Assembly (NCBI GenBank): GCA_038211295.1
Contig: JBBQVS010000037.1
Span: 1 to 35,646, forward strand
Length of the DNA stretch: 35,646 bases
Direction of reading: 5' to 3'
Origin: JBBQVS01 sp038211295
GTDB lineage: Bacteria > Chloroflexota > Ktedonobacteria > Ktedonobacterales > Ktedonobacteraceae
Shown piece after piece: positions 25,949 to 34,128 of this stretch. Every line of letters begins with the position of its first letter. Position 1 is the stretch's first letter. The notes beneath the pieces were generated by a model, which worked only from the letters and a program-made list of their open reading frames with translations, made no database searches and was not told the origin of the DNA. The position numbers were made by a program, and so were the translations under genes.

Positions 25949-25977
25949 TTGACATAAGGACATCCATATGGTATATC
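25949..25977 (+). promoter_or_regulatory. GH30 gene promoter
   Basis: Consensus TTGACA (25949-25954), exactly 17 nt, then TATATC (25972-25977). Transcription would start near 25984, giving a leader of about 200 nt, and runs divergently from the kdpD stub promoter. Confidence 0.7.
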
Positions 25978-25982
25978 TTTTC

Positions 25983-26130
25983 ATAGGGTAGCGTTTCCCT
26001 ATTACAATGAAGAAAGAATAGCGGTTCTAAAGGAGGAAAAGGCAAGCATTTTTTAGGCGCGTATTTAGCGCATCTGTGTTATATAGCTTTTTGGTAAAGA
26101 GATGTTTCAAGGAAGAAACAGCATCTCTTT
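25983..26130 (+). promoter_or_regulatory. Structured leader of the GH30 mRNA
   Basis: The leader can fold at its very 5' end (ATAGGG 25983-25988 with CCCTAT 25997-26002). A larger hairpin follows: AAAGAGATGTTTC (26096-26108) pairs with GAAA (26115-26118) and CATCTCTTT (26122-26130), leaving a 3-nt bulge. A strong AAAGGAGG (26029-26036) lies between them without a usable ATG, GTG or TTG start just after it. These may stabilise the mRNA or regulate it; no known riboswitch is recognised. Confidence 0.4.
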
Positions 26131-26192
26131 CAGGTAATAGCCATCTTCCGTCATTCGTAGCGTTGTTTTTGCATACGAAGGAGAACATGACA

Positions 26193-28571
26193 ATGTACAG
26201 TCATCGTCACAGACGCATCCAGATGGGAATAAGTACCGTACTCTTAGCCGTCCTGCTCTTGACAGGCGCGATCAGCAACGTGACCACTGCACATGCTGAC
26301 TACACCATCAACGTCGATCCCTCACAACAATACCAGACGCTTCAGGGCTGGGGAACAAGCATGGCATGGTGGGCAAAGTGGGCTGGGAGTTTGAGTGATA
26401 GTCAGCGTATTCCGTTAGCAGACAAATTGTTTGATCCAAACACAGGCATAGGTTTGAATACTTTGCGGTATAATTTTGGGGCAGATGGCCCCGGAAATGC
26501 CTGCCATGATGCAATTGCACGCGGCAAAGCAAATAGCTACACAAACATCCCCACATACGAACCATCGGCAGGAACATACGACTGGACGCAGGACACCGCG
26601 CAACGTTGGGTATTGCAGGCGGCGCAAGATCGTGGGGCTAACCTTTTTGAGGGCTTTGCCAATTCACCACCCGCATGGATGCTAAGCAACAGTTGTACCT
26701 CTGGTGCGAATGGAAACGCTGAGAATTTGAGCAGTAGCCACTACGACGATTATGCTGCTTACATGAGCACGATTGCCCAACATTTTCATGATACTTGGGG
26801 TCTAACTTTGCAGACACTTGCGCCTTTTAACGAACCTACGCCTGGATACTGGAACTACAACGGCGATCAAGAGGGTTCAAACTTCTCCACTGGCACACAG
26901 AACACGATTGTCAGTAAGCTAGGCGCAAAGCTCGATCAGATGGGCGTTTCCGCATACTCCCAAACTTCCGCGCCCGACGATACTGCGGTCAACGCTTCCA
27001 ACAATGATTACAACGCTTATGATAGCACCGCAAAAGGGTATGTTGTACAGTACAACACTCATACTTATGGCGGGAGTAACAGTGATCGCGATTACGCCTA
27101 TAATACAATTGGACAGAATGACAACAAACGGTTGTGGATGTCCGAATGGGGAACTGGCGGGCAATCAAGCCAGATGGCGGCAGCTCTCACTCTATCACAG
27201 CAAATTCTTGGTGATGAGCAACACTTACATCCTTCCGCGTGGGTCATCTGGCAGGCGGCAAACAATTACCCTGGCAATGGCGTGGCGGGCAATCCGGGTT
27301 CAGACAGCGACCTCTGGGGACTGGCATATAGCGATAATAGCGGCAACATCAGTTATCCCTCGCGCTATTACGGGCTGGGAAATTATACAAAGTTCGTGAG
27401 GCCGGGCTACAAGATGATTGGGAATAACGATGGCAACACTTTTAGCGCGTATGACGCGGGTTCAAATACCCTTGTGTTGGTTACAACAAACAGTTCATCG
27501 AGCGCGACCAATATAAGCTACAACCTGGGAAGTTTCAGTAACGTAGGGAATACCGCGACCCCCTACCGTACTTCTTCTACGGAAAACCTTGCCCAGCTCT
27601 CAAATATCGCTATTGGCGGCAGTTCGTTTTCCAGTACGCTGCCCGCGCAATCAATCACGACGTTTGTCATTCCCAACGTCACGTATACAGGGACGGGTGC
27701 GATGACGCAGGTTGACGACTCGGTGCAGGGAACAGGCTTCAATCAGTTCAACTATTCAGCAGGTTGGGGGCATTGTACAAGTTGCAATAATACTACGCCT
27801 GCGATGTATGGCGGGAGCAACAGTTGGAGTTCGACGGCAGGCGCAACCGCAAGTATGCAGTTTAGCGGGTCACGTATTCGTCTTTACGGAGTCAAAGATA
27901 GTAACGAGGGGATAGGAACGATTTCGGTTGATGGCGGAAAGGCGCAGGAAGTTGATTTTTATGCGGCTCATCGTGCGAGCAATCAACTCATGTGGGAGAG
28001 TTCTCACCTGGGATCAGGAACACACACCATAACCTTTACCGTGACAGGGAGGAAGAATCCACAGAGCAGCAACACCTGGCCCGCACTGGATCGTGTGGAA
28101 ATTGAGTCGGCTGGGGGCAGCGGCGGTGGTGGAGGGGGCGGTGGTAGTGGTGGTGGCACAGGGGGAAATCTTCTCACAAACGCGGGCTTTGAGTCTGGTA
28201 ATCTTTCGTCCTGGGTTACTGAACTGCACAGTTCCCTTGCGGGCGTTGAGACCAATTATCCTCACGGTGGTACGTATGATGCCTACCTGCACCCTGCTTC
28301 AAATGCTGACGTGGGCATCACACAAAGCATCACCGCGCCCACGACTCGGAGTTACACCCTGACAGCTTACGCGGCAAATAGTACGGGCAGTGTGCAACTG
28401 GGCATAGACGTGAATGGGAGTCAGATACGCAATTTGAGTGTAACGGGCGATGGCAGCTATCGGCAGTACACAATCACGTTTACGGCGAACGCGGGCCAGA
28501 CGATTAAAGTCTGGTATTATGCTGGCGCGGTTAACGGCTGGGCTACTCTCGACGATGTTAGTTTGACGTAA
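26193..28571 (+). CDS. Secreted glycoside hydrolase family 30 enzyme with carbohydrate-binding tail
   Basis: 792 aa from ATG 26193 (AAGGAG 9 nt upstream; ATG 26187 also possible). The signal peptide ends AHA|D near residue 36. The GH30 catalytic domain (37-490) contains GWGTSMAWWA, acid/base Glu214 in LAPFNEP and nucleophile Glu318 in LWMSEWG. Overall it resembles the endo-beta-1,6-galactanase-like GH30 group, but beta-xylanase or glucanase action cannot be excluded. A galactose-binding-like beta-sandwich follows (about 495-635), then a linker of Gly/Ser only (about 639-659), then a second binding module (661-792, NLLTNAGFESGNLSSW). It degrades polysaccharide outside the cell. It interrupts the potassium gene cluster on the opposite strand. 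Confidence 0.88.
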   Translation: MYSHRHRRIQMGISTVLLAVLLLTGAISNVTTAHADYTINVDPSQQYQTLQGWGTSMAWWAKWAGSLSDSQRIPLADKLFDPNTGIGLNTLRYNFGADGPGNACHDAIARGKANSYTNIPTYEPSAGTYDWTQDTAQRWVLQAAQDRGANLFEGFANSPPAWMLSNSCTSGANGNAENLSSSHYDDYAAYMSTIAQHFHDTWGLTLQTLAPFNEPTPGYWNYNGDQEGSNFSTGTQNTIVSKLGAKLDQMGVSAYSQTSAPDDTAVNASNNDYNAYDSTAKGYVVQYNTHTYGGSNSDRDYAYNTIGQNDNKRLWMSEWGTGGQSSQMAAALTLSQQILGDEQHLHPSAWVIWQAANNYPGNGVAGNPGSDSDLWGLAYSDNSGNISYPSRYYGLGNYTKFVRPGYKMIGNNDGNTFSAYDAGSNTLVLVTTNSSSSATNISYNLGSFSNVGNTATPYRTSSTENLAQLSNIAIGGSSFSSTLPAQSITTFVIPNVTYTGTGAMTQVDDSVQGTGFNQFNYSAGWGHCTSCNNTTPAMYGGSNSWSSTAGATASMQFSGSRIRLYGVKDSNEGIGTISVDGGKAQEVDFYAAHRASNQLMWESSHLGSGTHTITFTVTGRKNPQSSNTWPALDRVEIESAGGSGGGGGGGGSGGGTGGNLLTNAGFESGNLSSWVTELHSSLAGVETNYPHGGTYDAYLHPASNADVGITQSITAPTTRSYTLTAYAANSTGSVQLGIDVNGSQIRNLSVTGDGSYRQYTITFTANAGQTIKVWYYAGAVNGWATLDDVSLT

Positions 28572-28590
28572 TTACCTCGTTTTGTAGGAC

Positions 28591-28634
28591 ACATCGCCTC
28601 CGTCTTTGCCAGAACAAGATGGAGGCGGTGTTTT
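28591..28634 (+). terminator. GH30 intrinsic terminator
   Basis: A 16-bp stem with two G-U pairs (28591-28606 with 28616-28631), 9-nt loop, ending in TTTT (28631-28634). It lies 20 nt after the GH30 stop codon and also separates it from convergent kdpC. Confidence 0.9.
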
Positions 28635-28644
28635 GTACGTCACG

Positions 28645-29232
28645 CTACTTCGCGCTGTCAAGCGCGAGGTTCAAGTCAAGCACATTGAGGTGTGGTTCAC
28701 CAAAGATGCCCAGAAACTTCCCCTGTGTATGTGCTGTAACGATTTGCTGTATTTTGGCCACACTCAGACCACGCTCGTTGGCGATGCGTGGCACCTGATA
28801 GAGTGCGCCCGCGACAGAGATGTCGGGGTCTAGGCCAGAACCTGATGCTGTTACAAGGTCAACAGGCACGTCCCCTGATGGTGCGCTGGGGTTCTCTTTT
28901 TTCAATTGCGCCACCCGATCCTTTACCGATTTCAGCAGAGTCGCGCTGGTCGGGCCAAGATTAGAAGCTCCCGAACCGTCGCCCGCATAAGGGGTTGCCG
29001 TTCCACTTGGTGCTACCGTCGCGGAGGGCCGCCCGTGGAAGTAGCGGGCCGAAGTCCAATACTGTCCAATCAGATCGGAGCCAACCACTTTTCCATTTGT
29101 GGTATGCAGACTTCCGTTTGCTTGATAAGGAAAAATCAATTGCGCGATACCTGTAACGATACCAGGATAAATTAGGCCCGTGAGTACAATGAAAAGCACT
29201 GTCATGACAATTGCTGGACGAATTTGTTTCAT
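28645..29232 (-). CDS. kdpC: Potassium-transporting ATPase subunit C
   Basis: 195 aa, normal for KdpC. One N-terminal membrane helix (IVMTVLFIVLTGLIYPGIVTG) anchors an outer domain. GSDLIGQYW, YFHGRPSA, DLVTASGSGLDPDIS and VxxIVTAHTQGKFLGIFGEPHLNVLDLNLAL are the family blocks. It assists K+ loading and ATP binding in the KdpFABC pump. ATG 29232, with AAGGAA about 8 nt upstream, gives the usual length; an upstream start would run through a strong hairpin. It is the last gene of the kdp operon. Confidence 0.95.
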   Translation of the reverse strand: MKQIRPAIVMTVLFIVLTGLIYPGIVTGIAQLIFPYQANGSLHTTNGKVVGSDLIGQYWTSARYFHGRPSATVAPSGTATPYAGDGSGASNLGPTSATLLKSVKDRVAQLKKENPSAPSGDVPVDLVTASGSGLDPDISVAGALYQVPRIANERGLSVAKIQQIVTAHTQGKFLGIFGEPHLNVLDLNLALDSAK

Positions 29233-29256
29233 CTCGAATTCCTTATAGAGAGTGTA

Positions 29257-29286
29257 ACCGCCGCGATACTTATATACCGCGACGGT
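29257..29286 (-). promoter_or_regulatory. Strong stem-loop between kdpB and kdpC
   Basis: In the 65-nt gap, 29257-29268 and 29275-29286 form a 12-bp GC-rich stem on the mRNA (two G-U pairs) with a 6-nt loop. It begins 12 nt after the kdpB stop codon and ends before the kdpC ribosome site. There is no T-run, so it is more likely an mRNA-stability or stoichiometry element than a terminator. Confidence 0.55.
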
Positions 29287-29297
29287 CAAACGTGTGG

Positions 29298-31472
29298 TTA
29301 GTTGGCCAGGTGCAGCAACACAAGAATCAAGTCGATGATCTTGATACCAGCAAATGGGACAATAATACCGCCCAGGCCATAGATCAACAGGTTGCGACGA
29401 AGCAACGCCCCCGCGCCAATAGCACGATAGGCAACGCCGCGTAACGCAAGCGGGACAAGCGCAATAATAATCAACGCATTGAAGATTACGGCGGAAAGTA
29501 CCGCGCTGTGTGGCGAGTTCAAACGCATAATGTTTAGTGCGTTCAACTGCGGATACGTCACGGCAAACGCTGCCGGAATAATCGCGAAGTATTTGGCAAC
29601 ATCGTTTGCGATACTGAACGTGGTCAATGCGCCGCGTGTAATCAAGAGCTGCTTGCCAACCTCGACAACCTCGATAAGCTTCGTTGGGTTCGAGTCAAGG
29701 TCAACCATATTCGCGGCCTCTTTCGCGGCCTGTGTCCCCGTGTTCATTGCGACACCGACATCGGCCTGTGCCAGTGCTGGTGCGTCGTTCGTACCGTCAC
29801 CAGTCATGGCAACCAAGCGTCCGCCCGTCTGCTGTTCGCGAATGAGCTTCATCTTGGTCTCAGGCGTCGCCTGCGCCAGAAAATCATCGACGCCCGCCTC
29901 TTTCGCAATCGCGGCGGCGGTGAGCGGATTGTCGCCTGTCACCATGATAGTGCGAATACCCATGCGGCGCAACTGGTCGAAGCGTTCCCGCATTCCACCC
30001 TTCACGATGTCCTTGAGTTCGATTACGCCTAGTACCCGCGCAGTGCTCTTGCTCCCCGACAACGTTTCGGCTACAACAAGTGGCGTACTGCCCCCGCTCG
30101 CGATACTCTTTACAAGTGCATCGAGTTCTTCGTCTTTTTTTCCGCCGTTTTCCGCGACATAGGCCGCGACTGACTCGCCCGCCCCCTTACGGATAGCGCG
30201 AACCACGCCCGCTTGCTTGTCGTTCATGTCTACGCCACTCATGCGCGTCTGCGCGGTGAACGGAATGAACGTCGCCGAAGCGTCTTGCTCCTGCGGCTCT
30301 AAGCCGTAGCGTTCTTTCGCGAGTGCGACAATCGAGCGACCTTCTGGCGTCTCGTCGGCAAGGCTGGAGAGCAGTGCCGCCTGTGCCAAGTCGCGCTCGT
30401 CCACACCCTGTATGGGTACGAAGCGGCTCGCCTGACGATTGCCCAGCGTGATGGTGCCAGTCTTATCGAGCAACAGCACATCAACATCGCCCGCCGCCTC
30501 GACAGCGCGACCACTCATGGCGAGCACGTTGCGCTGTACCATGCGATCCATACCCGCGATACCGATTGACGAAAGCAACCCGCCAATTGTTGTTGGAATG
30601 AGACAGACCAGCAACGCGATCAAGGTGGTGATCGATACGGCCTCACCCGAATAAATGGCGAATGGTTCAAGCGTTACCACTGCCAGCAAGAAAATGATGG
30701 TCAGGCTTGCCAGCAGAATGTTCAACGCTATTTCGTTCGGCGTCTTCTGACGTGCGGCACCTTCAACAAGGGCGATCATGCGGTCCAGGAAAGTTTCGCC
30801 AGGGTTGGCGGTGATCTGCACTACAACCCAGTCCGAAAGCACGCGTGTTCCGCCTGTCACCGCGCTACGGTCTCCACCACTTTCGCGAATGACCGGAGCA
30901 GACTCACCAGTGATCGCGGACTCGTCTATCGACGCGACACCCGCGACGACCTCACCGTCGCCCGCGATAATGTCGCCCGCCTCAACCAGCAGATAGTCGC
31001 CTTTCCGCAGGTCAGGGGCAGCGACTTCCGTCATCTTACTCGTGCGGTCAGGCCCCGCCAACTTTTTCGCCAGCGTGGTGGTGCGGGTACGGCGCAGAGT
31101 GTCGGCCTGTGCTTTGCCGCGTCCTTCCGCCATTGCTTCCGCGAAGTTCGCGAAGAGGACGGTGAACCACAACCAAATCGCGATAGCAAGCACAAAGAAC
31201 GTCTCACTCACGAGTTTTGCATTCGGGTTCGACTGGCTAAACATCTCAATCAATAAGCGTACAAACTCGATGCTCGTGATGACGCTCCCGACCTCAACCA
31301 CAAACATTACGGGATTGCGGAGTTGTACGCGTGGGTCAAGTTTCTTAAAGGAGTCTCCAATCGCGCGACGGATAATCGCGGCATCAAAGATGTTCGAGCC
31401 ACTTTTGCGCCGAGCTTTCCACTCCTTCGTCTGTGGTGCTTCCTGCGGAGTCTCCACTACATTCATGCTCAT
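29298..31472 (-). CDS. kdpB: Potassium-transporting P-type ATPase subunit B
   Basis: 724 aa, slightly longer than average because of a charged N-terminal extension (1-40). It is the ATP-hydrolysing subunit of KdpFABC in the inner membrane. The phosphorylation site is DKTGT (Asp336) in DVLLLDKTGTITLGNR. The actuator loop is TGES (188-191), MVTGDNPLTAAAIA and MTGDGTNDAPALAQADVG form the P-domain, and the FSIANDVAKYFAIIPAAF membrane stretch is conserved. The start overlaps closely with the kdpA stop (31474), so the two are translationally coupled. Confidence 0.98.
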   Translation of the reverse strand: MSMNVVETPQEAPQTKEWKARRKSGSNIFDAAIIRRAIGDSFKKLDPRVQLRNPVMFVVEVGSVITSIEFVRLLIEMFSQSNPNAKLVSETFFVLAIAIWLWFTVLFANFAEAMAEGRGKAQADTLRRTRTTTLAKKLAGPDRTSKMTEVAAPDLRKGDYLLVEAGDIIAGDGEVVAGVASIDESAITGESAPVIRESGGDRSAVTGGTRVLSDWVVVQITANPGETFLDRMIALVEGAARQKTPNEIALNILLASLTIIFLLAVVTLEPFAIYSGEAVSITTLIALLVCLIPTTIGGLLSSIGIAGMDRMVQRNVLAMSGRAVEAAGDVDVLLLDKTGTITLGNRQASRFVPIQGVDERDLAQAALLSSLADETPEGRSIVALAKERYGLEPQEQDASATFIPFTAQTRMSGVDMNDKQAGVVRAIRKGAGESVAAYVAENGGKKDEELDALVKSIASGGSTPLVVAETLSGSKSTARVLGVIELKDIVKGGMRERFDQLRRMGIRTIMVTGDNPLTAAAIAKEAGVDDFLAQATPETKMKLIREQQTGGRLVAMTGDGTNDAPALAQADVGVAMNTGTQAAKEAANMVDLDSNPTKLIEVVEVGKQLLITRGALTTFSIANDVAKYFAIIPAAFAVTYPQLNALNIMRLNSPHSAVLSAVIFNALIIIALVPLALRGVAYRAIGAGALLRRNLLIYGLGGIIVPFAGIKIIDLILVLLHLAN

Positions 31473-31473
31473 C

Positions 31474-33204
31474 TTAGAACGTCTTTCCTGCTAGCATCAG
31501 CAAATGCTCGACAATGGGGCCTAACGCATATGCGGGGAAGTAGGTCAACGCGCCCACAATGACGATCACGCCAATCAACAAACCGATAAACAACGGCCCC
31601 GTCGTGGGGAACGTGCCAAGCCCCGCCGGGACAACACGCTTACGAACAAGCGAACCGGCAAGGGCCATCACCGGAACAACAAAGGCAAAACGCCCAATAA
31701 TCATAGCGAAGGTGAGTGCCCAGTTATAAAACGGTGTGTTGCCACTCAAGCCACCAAAGGCCGAGCCATTGTTTCCCGTTGCAGAGGTAAATGCGTACAG
31801 CACCTCTGAAAGCCCGTGTGGGCCAGCGTTCAGAATGGAGCTTTGACCGACAGGGGCCACAATTGCGACGGCGGAGAAAAGCAGAATAGAGGCCGGCAGA
31901 ATGAGAATGGCAAGAGCCGCCATCTTGATCTCTTTTTGCTCTATCTTCTTGCCCAGGTACTCAGGCGTGCGCCCGACCATCAGGCCCGCGATAAACACCG
32001 CGAGCACCGCGAAAATGAGCATTCCGTACAGGCCAGAACCGACACCACCAAAGACCAGTTCGCCCAGCGCGATGTTCGCCAGTGGCACAAGTCCACCAAT
32101 CGGAGTATAGCTGTCATGAAAGCCATTGACCGCTCCACACGACGCGTCGGTTGTGACAACCGCGAAAAGCGTGGATTGTATCGTCCCGAAACGGACTTCT
32201 TTCCCCTCCATATTGCCGCCGGATTGCGTGTCCGTCGCGGACTGACTCACACCAAGCGATGCCAGTTGTGGATTACCCAGTTGCTCTGCAGGCATCGCGA
32301 TGACGACACCCAGCAAGAACAGCAGCGCGGACACAATCCATAAGGCCCAGCCTTGCTTTGTATTGCCCGCCATCTTGCCGAACAGGTAGAATAAGCCGCC
32401 GGGGATTGCGAAGATGGCAACCATCTCCAACATGTTTGTGAACACATTCGGGTTTTCAAAGGGATGCGCGGAATTGGCATTAAAAAAGCCGCCGCCGTTG
32501 GTGCCAAACTCTTTGATAAATTCCTGCGAGGCAACCGGCCCCTGAGCAAGCGTCTGCTGCACTCCGTCCAGTGTATGCACAACAGTGTACGCGTTGAAGT
32601 TTTGCACAACGCCTTGCGAAACAAGAATAAGTGCTCCAATAATCGAAACAGGCAATAGGATATAGAGAATACAGCGCGTAATGTCAACCCAGAAGTTGCC
32701 AATGCTCTGTGCGCTCTTGCGGGTAAGTCCGCGTACAAACGCTACCGCCAGCGCGATACCTGTCGCGGCAGAGGCGAAGTTGTGGAATGCCAGGCCCGCC
32801 ATCTGCGAAAGATAGCTCATGGATTGTTCGCCAGAATAGTTCTGCCAGTTCGTGTTTGTGGTAAAGCTGGTAGCAGTATTCAATGCCAACTGTGACTCAA
32901 TCGGCCCTACCCCTTGATTTAATGGGAGTAACTGCTGTGTCCGTAGCTGAATGAAGAGTATCAGCAATCCTACCAGACTGAAGAGTAGCATGGCAGTTGT
33001 GTACGTCGTCCATTTCTGTTCCTCCTCTGCGTCAACGCCGGCAAGCCGATAAAACAGTCGCTCGACAGGCACAAGCACCGACGAAAACCAGGTGCGTTCA
33101 CCCGCGAAAACTTTTGTCATGTAGAGGCCAAGCGGCTTTGTTACCAGAAGCACCAGCCCCAGAAAAACAACCACCTGCAAAACACTACTAAGCGCTACAG
33201 GCAT
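31474..33204 (-). CDS. kdpA: Potassium-transporting ATPase subunit A
   Basis: 576 aa with about ten membrane helices. It is the K+-selective subunit, related to K+ channels. The four filter repeats are visible: TTNTNW (115-120), GTNGGG (234-239), GAVNGFHDSYTPIGG and ATGNNGSAFGG. K+ selected here passes through a tunnel to KdpB for ATP-driven uptake at very low external K+. GGTG precedes the start. It follows kdpF by 15 nt. Confidence 0.98.
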   Translation of the reverse strand: MPVALSSVLQVVVFLGLVLLVTKPLGLYMTKVFAGERTWFSSVLVPVERLFYRLAGVDAEEEQKWTTYTTAMLLFSLVGLLILFIQLRTQQLLPLNQGVGPIESQLALNTATSFTTNTNWQNYSGEQSMSYLSQMAGLAFHNFASAATGIALAVAFVRGLTRKSAQSIGNFWVDITRCILYILLPVSIIGALILVSQGVVQNFNAYTVVHTLDGVQQTLAQGPVASQEFIKEFGTNGGGFFNANSAHPFENPNVFTNMLEMVAIFAIPGGLFYLFGKMAGNTKQGWALWIVSALLFLLGVVIAMPAEQLGNPQLASLGVSQSATDTQSGGNMEGKEVRFGTIQSTLFAVVTTDASCGAVNGFHDSYTPIGGLVPLANIALGELVFGGVGSGLYGMLIFAVLAVFIAGLMVGRTPEYLGKKIEQKEIKMAALAILILPASILLFSAVAIVAPVGQSSILNAGPHGLSEVLYAFTSATGNNGSAFGGLSGNTPFYNWALTFAMIIGRFAFVVPVMALAGSLVRKRVVPAGLGTFPTTGPLFIGLLIGVIVIVGALTYFPAYALGPIVEHLLMLAGKTF

Positions 33205-33219
33205 AATTTCACCTCGTTA

Positions 33220-33318
33220 CTAAAACTTCTCCGGTGCAAGCAACGCAATCACCAGATATACAATTATCGCTATTGTCACAACGCCAACCAGAATGTATTC
33301 AATCAGTGTATTTGTCAT
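33220..33318 (-). CDS. kdpF: KdpF, small stabilising subunit
   Basis: A 32-aa peptide made almost wholly of one membrane helix (YILVGVVTIAIIVYLVIALL) and ending PEKF, as KdpF peptides do. It sits immediately before kdpA with a good GGAGA ribosome site. KdpF is a lipid-like stabiliser of the KdpABC complex. It is too short for routine gene calling. Confidence 0.9.
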   Translation of the reverse strand: MTNTLIEYILVGVVTIAIIVYLVIALLAPEKF

Positions 33319-33325
33319 AAATCTC

Positions 33326-33421
33326 CTACAACCGATCACAGGCTCTGGTAAAGCCAATGAGCGCGACAAATGTGGCGATCATCACCACAACAATGAACAC
33401 ATCAAGCACAAAACCGGTCAT
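33326..33421 (-). CDS. 31-aa single-helix membrane peptide upstream of kdpF
   Basis: A 31-aa reading frame with GGAG about 8 nt before its ATG at 33421. It encodes one hydrophobic helix (FVLDVFIVVVMIATFVALIG) and ends TRACDRL. Its stop lies 7 nt before kdpF. From memory, similar tiny peptides ending in a Cys-Asp/Glu-Arg-Leu motif occur before kdpF in other phyla, but they are rarely annotated. It is probably a second small membrane partner or regulator of the Kdp pump; this is inferred from position and composition. Confidence 0.65.
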   Translation of the reverse strand: MTGFVLDVFIVVVMIATFVALIGFTRACDRL

Positions 33422-33446
33422 ACTATTTTCTCCACGGTACGCTATG

Positions 33447-33896
33447 CTACATCTCTTCAGGGAGTTCAACACCAATGGGTTTTCTGATTGCAGGTATAGC
33501 CCCACCTCGCTCAGCCGCTTCCGCCGCCAGCCGTATCACCGCCTCCATTGGAAATGGCTTTGGCAAGTACGCCAACGGATGAAATTCCGCCAGCCGCTTG
33601 GGGCCGACGCGAACCGCGGACATGACGACAACGGGCAATTTCTCGCCATGTCCATCCAGGTTCTGCGGACGAATATATCCCTCGCTCAGTGCTGTTCGCA
33701 GCACGTCCCATCCTGTTTGATCGGGCAGATTGATGTCTAGAAAGATGAGGTCGAACTGATTCGAGCGCAGTTGCGCCAGCGCACTCTGCACATCTATCGC
33801 GACACTCACCATGTGGCCTCGTATCTCTAAGTTACGCGCCACAACATCGCACAGCCCTTCGTCATCCTCGACTAACAAGATACGCGCTCCACTCAT
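33447..33896 (-). CDS. Receiver-only response regulator heading the kdp operon
   Basis: 149 aa, a stand-alone receiver (CheY-like) domain. The acidic pocket is in LLVEDDEG, the phospho-acceptor Asp in FLDINLPD (about residue 54), the switch Ser in VVMSAVRV, and Lys in YLPKPFP. The tail after residue 125 is short and has no helix-turn-helix or enzymatic domain, so it cannot act as a KdpE transcription factor. The gene starts the operon with the 31-aa peptide, kdpF, kdpA, kdpB and kdpC. No histidine kinase is in the window to phosphorylate it. Confidence 0.88.
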   Translation of the reverse strand: MSGARILLVEDDEGLCDVVARNLEIRGHMVSVAIDVQSALAQLRSNQFDLIFLDINLPDQTGWDVLRTALSEGYIRPQNLDGHGEKLPVVVMSAVRVGPKRLAEFHPLAYLPKPFPMEAVIRLAAEAAERGGAIPAIRKPIGVELPEEM

Positions 33897-33905
33897 ATCG
33901 ACAGT

Positions 33906-33974
33906 ACCCTTCTTTGAGATGTAGCTAGTAAAACAACTCCTACAAAAATCATACCCCTACATTTCTCAAGAAGG
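33906..33974 (-). promoter_or_regulatory. Leader hairpin that pairs the ribosome-binding site of the kdp operon
   Basis: In the mRNA, 33974-33957 can pair with 33924-33908 to form a stem of about 16 bp in three blocks (7, 4 and 5 bp) with small bulges and a 32-nt loop. The downstream arm contains the GAAGG that serves as ribosome-binding site of the receiver gene. An open/closed switch of translation is therefore possible. The same sequence could instead be a DNA operator. Confidence 0.45.
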
Positions 33975-34087
33975 TGTAAGGATAGCACAGACAATGCTCA
34001 AAAATTTCTAAAGATGTGACCACGCAGCATTTTCTTCATGTCCCCTATTATGAGGCGCGTTACGTACAATAATGGAAGGGTAGAAGT

Positions 34088-34104
34088 GAGACAGGCACCG
34101 TCTC
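34088..34104 (+). promoter_or_regulatory. Small hairpin in the leader of the second APC gene
   Basis: GAGAC (34088-34092) pairs with GTCTC (34100-34104), 25 nt before the start codon and just upstream of the AGGAGA ribosome site. It is short and may be fortuitous. No clear promoter pair was found in 33975-34087. Confidence 0.2.
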
Positions 34105-34128
34105 GCGCAGCAAAAAACAGGAGAAATT

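Noticed and set aside
28110..28170. G-rich tract in the GH30 gene
   Set aside because: It encodes the Gly/Ser linker between binding modules; no separate element is needed.
28651..28666. CGCGCT/AGCGCG hairpin at the end of kdpC
   Set aside because: Only 6 bp, within coding sequence and with no T-run; too weak to call a terminator.
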